Positions 1 to 8,648 of a DNA stretch of 64,000 nt are shown piece by piece. Numbering within the stretch: the stretch's first letter is position 1; each line of letters opens with the position of its first letter. The DNA is from JAAXGX01 sp965221595 (GTDB taxonomy: Bacteria > Acidobacteriota > Vicinamibacteria > Vicinamibacterales > UBA8438). The notes under the pieces are model-generated. The model saw only the letters and a list, made by a program, of their open reading frames with translations, did no database searches and was not told the origin of the DNA. A program made the position numbers and the translations under genes. The stretch is from the NCBI GenBank assembly GCA_965221595.1, contig OZ244900.1:682001-746000 (forward strand), written 5' to 3'.

Positions 1-664
1 TGCTCCCGAGATCCGCCCGCTCGAGCGCCTGTTCCGGATCCGCGATGTCGTCCTCGTCGAGATTGACCACCAGCAGCAGCGGCTTGGCCGACAGGAACTG
101 GAAGCCGCGCAGCGTCCTGGCTGCGTCGGGGTCGAGGTCCAGCGCGCGAATGGGCGTCCCTTTCTCGAGCGCCCCGCGGCACCGATCGAGCGTGCGTACT
201 TCGTGCTCGAGCGCCTTGCCGGCACCCTTCTTCCGGTCGCGCTCGATGCGCTCGAGCCGGCGCTCGGCCACTGCGAGATCCGCCAGGATCAGCTCGTCCT
301 CCATCGCCCGGGCGTCGCGGGCGGCGTCGATCGCCCCGGCTGCATGCGGCACGTCGGCTGCCCGAAAGGCGCGCACCACATGCAGCAGCGTGTGTGCCTC
401 ACGGTATGCAGCGACGTCGACGAGGCTGCGCGGGCCGGTCGCACCTGCCATGTCTGCGAACACCACGGTGGCAGCAACCCGTTTGCGCGGCTCGAACAGC
501 GCCGTGAGGCTGTCGAGGCGTGCGTCGGGCACCTCCGCGGCTCCCAGGCCCGCCTCGCCGCGCCCGGCGCGTCCGGATGCGCTGTCCGCTGCGGCGCGAG
601 TCAGGAGTTTGAAGAGGGTCGTCCTGCCGGTGGAGGGGAATCCGATGAGGCCTGCGCGCAACAT
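1..664 (-). CDS. ychF: YchF/Obg-family GTPase, N-terminal part (runs off the window)
   Basis: The minus strand is open from an ATG at 664 to the window edge, giving 221 residues of the G domain. The fold follows YchF: a G1 loop GFPSTGRTT at residues 8-16, a G3-like FADMAG, and VVNLDE, which matches the NxxE form of G4 that gives YchF its relaxed ATP/GTP specificity. A long charged helical segment (about 95-160) sits where YchF carries its coiled-coil insert. The C-terminal TGS domain would lie outside the window. Odd point: the invariant Walker A lysine is Arg14 (codon AGG). The gene is divergent from mraZ. No clear Shine-Dalgarno site precedes the ATG, but no other start keeps the frame. YchF is known as a ribosome-associated ATPase; whether this variant binds nucleotide is open. 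Confidence 0.72.
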   Translation of the reverse strand, partial: MLRAGLIGFPSTGRTTLFKLLTRAAADSASGRAGRGEAGLGAAEVPDARLDSLTALFEPRKRVAATVVFADMAGATGPRSLVDVAAYREAHTLLHVVRAFRAADVPHAAGAIDAARDARAMEDELILADLAVAERRLERIERDRKKGAGKALEHEVRTLDRCRGALEKGTPIRALDLDPDAARTLRGFQFLSAKPLLLVVNLDEDDIADPEQALERADLGS

Positions 665-726
665 CCCAGGAGCGTCGGGAACAACGTGTCCAGGCGGATG
701 GTAGCACGGCCGCCGCGGGTTTTTCG

Positions 727-755
727 TTGACAGCTTCGCCGCGGTTCCCTAACAT
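727..755 (+). promoter_or_regulatory. Sigma-70 promoter of the dcw cluster
   Basis: TTGACA at 727-732 and TAACAT at 750-755 are separated by exactly 17 bp. The -35 is a perfect match and the -10 matches four of six positions. Transcription would begin near 762, inside the first GTGG box, and 28-31 nt before the mraZ start. This placement is strong support for mraZ starting at 790/793 and not further upstream. Confidence 0.75.
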
Positions 756-759
756 CGGG

Positions 760-794
760 GTGGATTTCTGTGGTCTTTCGTGGAGTCTAGTGGT
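760..794 (+). promoter_or_regulatory. Putative MraZ operator: four GTGG boxes at 10-bp period
   Basis: GTGGA (760), GTGGT (770), GTGGA (780) and GTGGT (790) are direct repeats separated by 5-bp spacers, so they fall on one face of the helix. E. coli MraZ is known to bind TGGGN repeats with 5-nt spacers in front of its own gene, so this array is the expected autoregulatory site. The fourth box overlaps the mraZ start codon and the array lies over the predicted transcription start. Binding by this MraZ is inferred. Confidence 0.7.
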
Positions 795-1233
795 GCTCCG
801 GGGAAATTTCTCCGCCAAGATCGACGACAAGGGGAGGCTCAAGATCCCGGCGGCTTTTCGGGCGCCGCTGGCAGAGAAGTACGGCCATTCCCTGTTCGTC
901 ACCAGTCTGAAGGGCGAATCGGTCCACATCTACCCGATGCCGGTCTGGATCGAGATCGAAAAGAAGGTCGCCGCTGCTCCGCTGTCGCACCCGTCCCGCA
1001 ATCGCTTCCTCGACCGTGTCAGCTTCTTCGGACAGCCGGCCGAGATCGATCGGCAGGGGCGGGTCTCGGTGCACACCCGGCTGCGGGAGTCCGCTGGCAT
1101 GGCGGGCGAGGTCGACGTCTTCGGCAAGTACGACTACCTCGAGGTCTGGAACCACGACCGCTTCCTGACCCGTCTGGAGCAGGACCCCTTCACCGACGAG
1201 GACGCTCACGCGCTTGCGGAGCTTGGAATCTGA
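793..1233 (+). CDS. mraZ: MraZ, transcriptional regulator of the dcw cluster
   Basis: A 146-residue protein made of the two AbrB-like halves typical of MraZ. The first half begins LRGNFSAKIDDKGRLKIP, carrying the signature DxKGRLxxP; the second carries AEIDRQGRVSVH (residues about 77-88). The size is normal for the family. The GTG at 793 is chosen because GGAG at 782-785 is 7 nt upstream and the family starts M(F/L)RG. GTG at 790 is the alternative. An in-frame TTG at 727 lies in the -35 box and cannot be the start. The stop is 2 bp before rsmH. MraZ is known to repress the operon it heads, and the GTGG array directly upstream fits that. Confidence 0.93.
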   Translation: MLRGNFSAKIDDKGRLKIPAAFRAPLAEKYGHSLFVTSLKGESVHIYPMPVWIEIEKKVAAAPLSHPSRNRFLDRVSFFGQPAEIDRQGRVSVHTRLRESAGMAGEVDVFGKYDYLEVWNHDRFLTRLEQDPFTDEDAHALAELGI

Positions 1234-1235
1234 CG

Positions 1236-2141
1236 ATGCACATCGATGCCTGCCAACCTGCGCACCGACCGGTGATGTCGGCCGAGGTGATTGCGCTGCT
1301 CGACCCGCAGCGCGGCGGCCGGTTTCTCGACTGCACCGTCGGGACGGGGGGGCACGCGCGGCTCCTCTTGGAGGCTGGCGCCGACGGGGTGCTGGGATGC
1401 GATCGGGATGGGGAAGTCCTGCCGCTCGCGGCGGCCAGGCTGGCGCCCTGGGCCGAGCGGGTCGAGCTCGTCCACGCGGACTACCGCCGGATCGACAGTC
1501 TGCTCGATCGACGCGGTCTCGTGTTCGTCGACGGCGCGCTCGCCGATCTCGGCGTCTCGTCGGTGCAGCTCGAGGCGGAGGGGCGCGGCTTCAGCTTTCG
1601 GCGTGACGAGCCTCTGGACATGCGCATGGACCGCTCCAGCGGGCCGACGGCCGCCGAGGTACTCGGCGCTGCGTCCGAGCAGATGCTGGCGGATGGCATC
1701 TTCGAGTACGGCGAGGAACGGCACGCACGGCGTATCGCCCGCGCGATCGTGGCGGCTCGCCGGCGCCGGCCGCTGACGTCCACCGGCGAGCTGGCCGCGC
1801 TGGTCCGGCGGGCGGCACCCCGCCGCCGCGGCCAACGGATCGATCCGGCCACGCGTACGTTCCAGGCACTGCGCATCTGGGTCAACCGCGAGCTCGAAGG
1901 CTTGAGCGAGTTCCTGCCGGCCGTCTGCCGCCGCCTGCGGGCCGGCGCGCGCCTGGCCGTCATCAGCTTTCACTCCCTCGAAGACCGCATCGTGAAGCAC
2001 GCGCTGCGGAAGCTGGAGCACGCCCCGGACAACGCGGTCCGCGTGCTCACGAAGCGGCCCGTCCGGCCCAGTCGTGAGGAGATCAGGCTGAATCCGCGCG
2101 CGCGCAGCGCGAAGCTGCGCGCCGCCGAAAGGCTGGCATGA
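1236..2141 (+). CDS. rsmH: 16S rRNA (cytosine-1402-N4)-methyltransferase RsmH (MraW)
   Basis: RsmH methylates C1402 in the decoding centre of 16S rRNA using S-adenosylmethionine. The 301-residue protein starts MHIDACQPAHRPVMSAEV, with the usual HxPVM opening. It carries the SAM-binding GTGGH near residues 35-39, DLGVSS, and the C-terminal SFHSLEDRIVK motif. The ATG at 1236 is 2 bp after mraZ, and the stop overlaps ftsL by 4 bp (ATGA). Second gene of the dcw cluster, in its usual position. Confidence 0.95.
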   Translation: MHIDACQPAHRPVMSAEVIALLDPQRGGRFLDCTVGTGGHARLLLEAGADGVLGCDRDGEVLPLAAARLAPWAERVELVHADYRRIDSLLDRRGLVFVDGALADLGVSSVQLEAEGRGFSFRRDEPLDMRMDRSSGPTAAEVLGAASEQMLADGIFEYGEERHARRIARAIVAARRRRPLTSTGELAALVRRAAPRRRGQRIDPATRTFQALRIWVNRELEGLSEFLPAVCRRLRAGARLAVISFHSLEDRIVKHALRKLEHAPDNAVRVLTKRPVRPSREEIRLNPRARSAKLRAAERLA

Positions 2142-2560
2142 GCAGGCAACGTTTCGAGCACGTCATCAGGCAGGACATCCACAACAACCCGATCGTCCGC
2201 GAGGTCGACCGGACGCGGCAGCGTGAGTTCCAGCGCTGGGGTGTGATTGGTGTGTGCCTCGTGACGGTCGTGCTGTTCTCCGCCTGGCTGCACTTCGAGC
2301 TCCTGCAACACGGGTACCAACTGGAGCGGATGCAGGGGGAACTCGTCCGCGAGCTGGAGATCAACCGGCACCTGAGGCTGGAGATCGAAAGCCTGCGGGC
2401 GCCCGCACGGATCGAACGGATTGCGACCAACCGGCTCCATTTCGTCGCGCCGGGCGACGACGATGCCTTGGTCATCGAACGCGTCGTGCCCGCGCCGGAA
2501 CCCGATCGGTCCATCGTTGTGACGCGCCAGGGAGAGACCAGCCATGCCGGACGACCGTAG
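2138..2560 (+). CDS. ftsL: Cell division protein FtsL
   Basis: A 140-residue bitopic membrane protein: a charged cytoplasmic N-terminus (1-35), one membrane helix at about 36-58, then a short leucine-rich coiled coil (about 60-90) rich in Glu, Arg and Leu. This is the FtsL/DivIC architecture. Sequence conservation in FtsL is always weak, so the call rests on topology, length and position between rsmH and ftsI. FtsL works with FtsB/DivIC and FtsQ to activate FtsW-FtsI at the septum. It overlaps rsmH by 4 bp and ftsI by 17 bp, which suggests translational coupling. Confidence 0.85.
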   Translation: MSRQRFEHVIRQDIHNNPIVREVDRTRQREFQRWGVIGVCLVTVVLFSAWLHFELLQHGYQLERMQGELVRELEINRHLRLEIESLRAPARIERIATNRLHFVAPGDDDALVIERVVPAPEPDRSIVVTRQGETSHAGRP

Positions 2561-4640
2561 CCGCGCCGCCGGAGGCTGGCGGCTGCTCGGTCGCCTGCGC
2601 GGCCGGGGACGCCGTGGCCGCCGCCGGTCCGCCGTCCGGTTGGAAGACTGGCAGCGTGTGCTGCGCGGCAGGTTGCTGGTCGGCCTGACGGTCTTCGGGG
2701 TGTGGTTCGTCGCCATCGAGTCGAGGCTCGTCTATCTCCAGGTGATACGCCATGAGCACCTGGTCGAGCGCGCAGAGCGTCAACAGAGTCGAAGCATCAC
2801 CGCGCATCCGCAACGCGGCGAGATTCGCGATCGCGAAGGCCGGGTGTTGGCCTACAGCGTGGACTCGGACAGCATCTACGCGGTGCCGACGGACATCGAC
2901 GATCCTGCGGCGACCGCCACCGCCCTGTGCAACGCGCTCGATGCCTGCAGCGACGCACGGCGGCAGGTCCTCGAGCGTCGGCTGGGGCAGCAGCGCGCAT
3001 TCGCGTACGTCGGGCGCAAGGTGTCGCCGGAAGCCGCGCGGCGGGTCGCGGCGCTCGACCTCGACGGCGTGGGATTCCTGAAGGAGGATCGCCGCTTCTA
3101 CCCCAACCGGGAACTGGCGAGCCATCTGATCGGCTACGTCGGCATCGACAACCAGGGACTCGGCGGCGTCGAGTCGACCTACGACCACGAGATCAGCGGT
3201 CGGCCGGGCAGAATGCTGATCCAGACCGACGCCCGGCGCCGGGCGTTCAGTCGCGTCGAGCGGCTGCCGACGACGGGCGCCACGGTCGAGCTGACGATAG
3301 ACAAGTATCTCCAACACGTTGCCGAGCGCGAGTTGCGCGCCGCCGTCCGCGAGCACGACGCCGACGGCGGCACGGTCGTGGTGCTCGATCCGCACACCGG
3401 AGAGCTGCTGGCCGTCGCGAACGAGCCGAGCTTCAATCCGAACGCATTCAGCGCGGCACCGGCCGCCGCGCTGCGCAACCGGGCGGTCCAGGATGTCTAC
3501 GAGCCCGGCTCGACATTCAAGCTCGTGACGACGTCGGCCGCGCTGCAGGAAGAGGTCGTGCGGCGCGACGAGCTGTTCGATGTCAGCGCGGGCATGATTC
3601 GGGTCGGGGGCACCAGCGTCTACGACATGATCACCTACGGCGTCCTGTCGCTGGAGGAGGTCATCGTCAAGTCGAGCAACGTCGGCACGATCGAGGTCGG
3701 CCTGCGGGTGGGCCCCGAGCGACTCAGCGAGTACGTGCGCCGGTTCGGATTCGGGAAGACGCTGTCGCCCGACCTGCCCGGCGAGAGCGCCGGCATCGTG
3801 CACCGGTCCGAGAACCTGACCGATCGGGCGGTGGCGTCCATCTCCATGGGCTATCAGGTGGCGGTCACGCCGCTGCAGCTGGTGGCGGCGGTGGGGGCGG
3901 TCGCGAACGGCGGCGAGTTGCTGGAGCCCCGTGCCGTCCGCGCGGTGGTCCGCGACGGCCGCCGCATCGAGCGGCCGCGGCGGGTCATCCAGCGGGCGAT
4001 TGATCCGGAAGTGGCCGCGGAGTTGACCGGCATCATGGAGGCGGTCGTCGAGCGGGGTACAGCGCGCGCGGCCCGCGTTCCCGGCTACACGATCGCGGGC
4101 AAGACGGGGACTGCCGAGAAGTTGATCGACGGACGCTATTCGAGCCTCGATCACAACGCGACGTTCGTCGGCTTCGCGCCGTCGCGTGCGCCGTTGTTCG
4201 CGATGGCGGTGATGATCGATACGCCGCGCGGGGCGCGCTACACGGGAGGCGCGGTCGCTGCGCCGGTTTTCAAGCGCGTCGCGGAAGCCGCGTTGCGGCA
4301 CCTGGCCGTTCCTTCGACGATCGACCCCGACCGCCCGGTGCTCGTGCAGCGCGCCGCAACCGCGCCGGCGGAAGCGGCCGCCGCGCCGCATGCCGCGCTC
4401 CCGGTCCGCGCCGCGCCGGCCGCCGCGGCGTCCGACCCCCGCAGCATGCCCGACCTGGCAGGCCTGAGCGCAAGGCATGCCCTGGAGGCGCTCGGTCCGC
4501 TGCAGGTCGACGTGCGTCTGGCAGGCGACGGCTTCGTGACGAGTCACCAGCCGGGTCCGGGCGAGTCGGTGGGTCCCGGGACCATTGCCGTGCTCACTCT
4601 CGAGAGGCGCTCCGGACAGGGACCGGGCGGCGCGCAGTAG
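2544..4640 (+). CDS. ftsI: FtsI, septal peptidoglycan transpeptidase (class B PBP) with one PASTA domain
   Basis: A 698-residue class B penicillin-binding protein that crosslinks septal peptidoglycan. It has a very basic N-terminus, a membrane anchor at about 42-64, a PBP dimerisation region, and a transpeptidase domain. All three active-site motifs are present: S323-TFK, S377-SN and K520-TG. After a long Ala/Pro-rich linker (about 600-635) comes a single PASTA domain (about 635-690, beginning MPDLAGLSARHALE). A PASTA tail is common in SpoVD-type and Gram-positive PBPs and less usual in FtsI of diderms. Overlaps ftsL by 17 bp; murE follows after 7 bp. Confidence 0.94.
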   Translation: MPDDRSRAAGGWRLLGRLRGRGRRGRRRSAVRLEDWQRVLRGRLLVGLTVFGVWFVAIESRLVYLQVIRHEHLVERAERQQSRSITAHPQRGEIRDREGRVLAYSVDSDSIYAVPTDIDDPAATATALCNALDACSDARRQVLERRLGQQRAFAYVGRKVSPEAARRVAALDLDGVGFLKEDRRFYPNRELASHLIGYVGIDNQGLGGVESTYDHEISGRPGRMLIQTDARRRAFSRVERLPTTGATVELTIDKYLQHVAERELRAAVREHDADGGTVVVLDPHTGELLAVANEPSFNPNAFSAAPAAALRNRAVQDVYEPGSTFKLVTTSAALQEEVVRRDELFDVSAGMIRVGGTSVYDMITYGVLSLEEVIVKSSNVGTIEVGLRVGPERLSEYVRRFGFGKTLSPDLPGESAGIVHRSENLTDRAVASISMGYQVAVTPLQLVAAVGAVANGGELLEPRAVRAVVRDGRRIERPRRVIQRAIDPEVAAELTGIMEAVVERGTARAARVPGYTIAGKTGTAEKLIDGRYSSLDHNATFVGFAPSRAPLFAMAVMIDTPRGARYTGGAVAAPVFKRVAEAALRHLAVPSTIDPDRPVLVQRAATAPAEAAAAPHAALPVRAAPAAAASDPRSMPDLAGLSARHALEALGPLQVDVRLAGDGFVTSHQPGPGESVGPGTIAVLTLERRSGQGPGGAQ

Positions 4641-4647
4641 GGTGGTC

Positions 4648-6138
4648 ATGACGGTCTGCGAGCTCCTGCGGTGTGCCGGTCTCGAGGGGGCGTCGAGTGT
4701 GCCTGACAGCGCGCTCCTCGACAGGCCGGTGACCGGCGTCGCCAGCAACTCGCGCGCGCTGGCGGCCGGCGAGCTCTTCGTCGCCATCAGGGGCCTCCGT
4801 CACGACGGGGCCCGGTTCGCGGACGAGGCGCGGGGTCGCGGAGCCGTGGCGGTCGTCGCGGAGTCCGCCCGGCCGCCCGGATTCGGCGCGCCCTGGATCC
4901 AGGTGTCTGATGCACGCGCGGCGCTGGCCGCCCTGGCAGCGGCCATCCACGGCGACCCGAGCGGCGAGCTGCTCGTCGTCGGGACTACGGGCACGAACGG
5001 CAAGACGACGACCACGTACCTGCTGGAAGCCATTCTCGAAAGCGCCGGCTTGCGCTGCGGGCGGATCAGCTCGGTGTCCCACCGCATCGGTCCCGACGAG
5101 CAGCGCGCGGCGCACACCACGCCGGAGGCACCCGAGCTGCAGGCTCTGTTACGGCAGATGGTCGACCGGCACTGCCGCGCGTGCGCCCTGGAGGTCTCGT
5201 CGCATGCTCTGGCGCTCAAGCGGGTGGATCGGATCGACTTCGATGCCGTCGTCTTCACCAATCTGACCCGCGACCATCTCGATTTCCACGGCGACATGAC
5301 GAGCTACTTCCGCGCCAAGCGGCGGCTGTTCGAGCTGGCCGACGCGGCGTCCCCGGCCGTGGTCAACATCGATGATCCGTACGGCCGCACGCTGGCCGCC
5401 GATGTGGGGCGACCCGTGACCTACGCACTCGAGGCGGCGGCGGACGTGACGCCCGAGCGGATGGACCTCTCCGGCGCGGGGATTGATCTCGACCTGCAGA
5501 CCGCGCGCGGTTCGTTACACCTGCAGTCGTCGCTCCTCGGTCGCAGCAATACGTACAACATCGTGGCCGCAGCAGCCACCGGCACGGCGCTCGACCTGCC
5601 GCCGCGGGCGATCGAGCAGGGGATCGCGTCAGTGAAGCGGGTGCCGGGCCGCCTGCAGTTGGTTTCGGCCCCGAACGACCCGGTCACCGTCATCGTGGAC
5701 TTCGCGCATACCGACGACGCGCTGCGGGGCCTGCTCGAGACGGCGCGGGGGATCGCGCGCGGGCGCCTCGTGACGGTATTCGGGTGCGGGGGCGACCGCG
5801 ATGCGAAGAAGCGGCCGCTGATGGGCGCCGTCGCGGCGCGCGGCTCTGATTTCGTGATCGTGACATCCGACAATCCGCGCTCGGAGGATCCGCACCGGAT
5901 CGCGGAGGATATCGAGCTCGGTCTGACCAGCGGCCAGACACCCTGGCTGACCGTCCTCGACCGGTCCGAGGCGATTGAACGCGGCGTCCTGGAAGCGCGC
6001 CCGGGCGACGTCGTCGTCATCGCAGGCAAGGGACACGAGCAGCAGCAGGTACTCGCCGGCCAGTCGGTGCCATTCGACGACACGGTCGTGGCGCGCGCCG
6101 CGTTGGCCGCGCGCAGGGCCCGTTCAAGAGCGGGATGA
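4648..6138 (+). CDS. murE: UDP-MurNAc-tripeptide synthetase MurE (meso-diaminopimelate adding)
   Basis: MurE adds the third stem-peptide residue to UDP-MurNAc-L-Ala-D-Glu in the cytoplasm. The 496-residue protein has an N-terminal UDP-binding domain, the ATP loop GTTGTNGKTTT, the central ligase domain and the C-terminal Mur ligase domain. The specificity loop reads DNPR, the form associated with meso-diaminopimelate (lysine enzymes differ here). This supports Gram-negative type peptidoglycan. ATG 4648 is used; GTG 4642 is possible. It lies between ftsI (7 bp) and murF (9 bp). Confidence 0.94.
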   Translation: MTVCELLRCAGLEGASSVPDSALLDRPVTGVASNSRALAAGELFVAIRGLRHDGARFADEARGRGAVAVVAESARPPGFGAPWIQVSDARAALAALAAAIHGDPSGELLVVGTTGTNGKTTTTYLLEAILESAGLRCGRISSVSHRIGPDEQRAAHTTPEAPELQALLRQMVDRHCRACALEVSSHALALKRVDRIDFDAVVFTNLTRDHLDFHGDMTSYFRAKRRLFELADAASPAVVNIDDPYGRTLAADVGRPVTYALEAAADVTPERMDLSGAGIDLDLQTARGSLHLQSSLLGRSNTYNIVAAAATGTALDLPPRAIEQGIASVKRVPGRLQLVSAPNDPVTVIVDFAHTDDALRGLLETARGIARGRLVTVFGCGGDRDAKKRPLMGAVAARGSDFVIVTSDNPRSEDPHRIAEDIELGLTSGQTPWLTVLDRSEAIERGVLEARPGDVVVIAGKGHEQQQVLAGQSVPFDDTVVARAALAARRARSRAG

Positions 6139-6147
6139 GAGAGAGCC

Positions 6148-7563
6148 ATGTCGAGCCCCGGGCCGCTGGTGCTCCAGGCGGGCGAGTTGGCCGTCGCGGC
6201 CGGCGGCCGCCTGGCAGCCGGCAACCCTCGCGCGCGAGTGGCGGGATTCGTCATCGACAGCCGCCGTGTGGGTCCCGGCGACCTGTTCGTGGCCATTCGC
6301 GGAGAACGGTTGGATGGTCACCGGTTCGTTGCGGAAGCGGTTCGCAGGGGGGCGGCCGGCGTGGTGGTCAGCGATGGGTCGTCGGCCGAGCTCGGGGGGG
6401 CGGCGCCGGAGGTGCCGTTCGTGATCCTCGTGTCGGATACGACGCAGGCGCTGCAGCGTCTTGCCACGTTCGTTCGGCGGCGGTCGGGCGCCCGCGTCGT
6501 CGCCATTACGGGAAGCGTCGGCAAGACAACGACCAAGGAGCTCGTGGCGGGATTGCTGGCTGGCAGCTACCGCGTGTTGCGGAGCGAGGGCAACCTGAAC
6601 AACCACATCGGCCTGCCGCTGTCACTGTTGGAGCTGCGTCGTGACCCGGAGGTCGCCGTCGTCGAGTTGGGCATGAATCACGCTGGCGAGATCAGCACGC
6701 TCGTGGCGATTGCCGAGCCCGATATCAGGGTGTGGACGAACGTGGCCGAGGTGCACTCGGCGTTCTTCGAGTCGATTGAGGGGATCGCCGACGCCAAGGC
6801 GGAAATCATGGACGGTGCGACATCCGCGTCGCAACTGGTCGCCAACGCCGATGACCCCCGCGTAATGGCCCGCGTGGCCGCGTTTCCGGGCCGGGTGACG
6901 ACCTTCGGAGTCGAGACCGACGCCGATGTGCGGGCGACGGAGGTCCAGGCCCGCGGGCTGCGCGGGATGGCGGCTACCATCCGGACGCCGGCCGGATCCG
7001 TCCCCGTGCGGACGCGGCTGCTCGGGTATGGCCAGATCGCCAACGTGACGGCAGCGGTCGCGGTGGCCCAACTGTTTCCGGTGCCGCTGGACGAGCTGGC
7101 GGAGCGGATCGCCGCCTGTCCGCCGCAACCTCGGCGCGGGCAGGTGCTCCAGCTGGATGGCGTGACGATCGTGGACGACACCTACAACTCGAGTCCGATC
7201 GCGCTGCGAACGGCCCTCGACGCGGTCGGCCGGGAGACGGGGTACGCCCGGCGCGTCGCCATTCTCGGCGAGATGCTGGAGCTCGGCGCGCGCTCGACCG
7301 CACTGCACGAGGCCTGCGGCCGAGCGGCGGCGGAGGCCGGCTTTCACGTCGTGATTGCCGTCGGGAAGCAGGCCGCGCAGGCGCTGGCGGACGGCGCCCG
7401 GCGAGGCGGTGTGCCGGCGACCGCCGTCACGACCTACGCCACCGGCGACGAGGCCGCCGAGCACGCGCCGGCAATCGTTCGCGGCGGCGACCTCGTTCTC
7501 GTGAAGGGATCGCGTGGTATCGGCCTGGATCGCGTCGTGGATCGGCTGAGGGAGCGGCGCTAG
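6148..7563 (+). CDS. murF: UDP-MurNAc-tripeptide:D-Ala-D-Ala ligase MurF
   Basis: MurF joins D-Ala-D-Ala to the UDP-MurNAc-tripeptide, completing the pentapeptide. The 471-residue protein has the N-terminal domain with SRRVGPGDLFVAI, the ATP loop GSVGKTTTKEL, the middle-domain NLNNHIGLP, and VDDTYNSSP in the C-terminal region. The D-Ala-D-Ala donor gene ddl is not next to it but at 56008-57174. Its TAG stop shares its last base with the GTG start of mraY. Confidence 0.95.
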   Translation: MSSPGPLVLQAGELAVAAGGRLAAGNPRARVAGFVIDSRRVGPGDLFVAIRGERLDGHRFVAEAVRRGAAGVVVSDGSSAELGGAAPEVPFVILVSDTTQALQRLATFVRRRSGARVVAITGSVGKTTTKELVAGLLAGSYRVLRSEGNLNNHIGLPLSLLELRRDPEVAVVELGMNHAGEISTLVAIAEPDIRVWTNVAEVHSAFFESIEGIADAKAEIMDGATSASQLVANADDPRVMARVAAFPGRVTTFGVETDADVRATEVQARGLRGMAATIRTPAGSVPVRTRLLGYGQIANVTAAVAVAQLFPVPLDELAERIAACPPQPRRGQVLQLDGVTIVDDTYNSSPIALRTALDAVGRETGYARRVAILGEMLELGARSTALHEACGRAAAEAGFHVVIAVGKQAAQALADGARRGGVPATAVTTYATGDEAAEHAPAIVRGGDLVLVKGSRGIGLDRVVDRLRERR

Positions 7564-8648
7564 TGCTGTACCACCTGTTGTTCCCGCTGCACACCGAGTT
7601 GTCGGTCCTCAACGTCGTGCAGTACATCACGTTCCGCACGGCCGCCGCCAGCCTGACCGCGTTCGTGTTCATGCTGATTGCGGCCCCCCCGGCGATCCGG
7701 TTTCTGCGCCGGCTGCAGATCGGACAGGTGGTGCGTGTCGAGGGTCCTGAGACGCATCGGGCGAAGGAAGGCACGCCCACGATGGGCGGCCTGCTGATCC
7801 TCGTGGCTGCACTCGCGCCGACCTTCTTGTGGGTCGATCTGTTCAACCCGTTCGTATGGGTCGCGGTGTCGTCCACGGTCGCGTTCGGCAGCATCGGCTT
7901 CGTGGACGACTACTTGAAGGTGATCCACGGTTCGCATCGCGGGCTGCGTCCCCGCTACAAGCTGGTGCTGCAGTGCCTGGTCGCGGTCGGTGTCGGCGTC
8001 GCACTGCTCGCCCTCAGCGGTCGGGACCTCTACGACACCCGCATGGTGTTTCCGTTCTTCGAGGCGTTGACGCCCGACCTCGGCTGGCTCTACGTGCCGT
8101 TCGCGATTCTGGTGCTCGTCAGTGCCTCCAACGCCGTGAACCTGACGGACGGCCTGGACGGACTCGCCATCGGCGTCTTCACGGTGGCGGCGGCGGCGTT
8201 CACGGCCTTGGCCTACGTGACCGGCCATGCGGTGCTGGCGGATTACCTGCTGCTGGTTCACTTCCCGCCGGCCGCCGAGCTCACGGTGTTCTGCGGGTCG
8301 CTCATCGGGGCCGGATTGGGCTTCCTTTGGTACAACTCGTATCCCGCCGACATCTTCATGGGTGATGTGGGTTCGCTGGCGCTGGGCGGAGCCCTGGGCA
8401 CCGTGGCGCTGCTGATCAAGCAGGAGCTGCTGCTCCCGATCGTCGGCGCGGTGTTCGTCATCGAGGCGCTGTCGGTAATCATCCAGGTCGGCTCGTTCAA
8501 GCTGACCGGTCAGCGCGTCTTCAAGATGGCTCCGCTCCACCACCACTGCGAGCTGATCGGGTGGAGCGAGCCCAAGGTGATCAGCCGCTTCCTGATCATG
8601 GCCGTCGTGTTCGCGCTGTTCAGTCTGACCACGTTGAAGCTCCGATGA
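7563..8648 (+). CDS. mraY: Phospho-N-acetylmuramoyl-pentapeptide transferase MraY
   Basis: MraY transfers phospho-MurNAc-pentapeptide to undecaprenyl phosphate in the inner membrane, making lipid I. The 361-residue polytopic protein (about ten membrane helices) contains the family's acidic motifs: VDDYLK, NLTDGLDGLAIG and MGDVGSLALGG. The cytoplasmic loop PLHHHCELIGWSEPKV is also present. The start is the GTG at 7563, overlapping the murF stop by one base. The end overlaps murD by 4 bp (ATGA). Lipid carrier for this step is recycled by UppP, encoded at 61549. Confidence 0.96.
   Translation: MLYHLLFPLHTELSVLNVVQYITFRTAAASLTAFVFMLIAAPPAIRFLRRLQIGQVVRVEGPETHRAKEGTPTMGGLLILVAALAPTFLWVDLFNPFVWVAVSSTVAFGSIGFVDDYLKVIHGSHRGLRPRYKLVLQCLVAVGVGVALLALSGRDLYDTRMVFPFFEALTPDLGWLYVPFAILVLVSASNAVNLTDGLDGLAIGVFTVAAAAFTALAYVTGHAVLADYLLLVHFPPAAELTVFCGSLIGAGLGFLWYNSYPADIFMGDVGSLALGGALGTVALLIKQELLLPIVGAVFVIEALSVIIQVGSFKLTGQRVFKMAPLHHHCELIGWSEPKVISRFLIMAVVFALFSLTTLKLR

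Noticed and set aside
727..792. A longer mraZ starting at TTG 727
   Set aside because: The TTG is part of the -35 box, and the extra 22 residues lie over the promoter and GTGG array. The family starts at LRGN.
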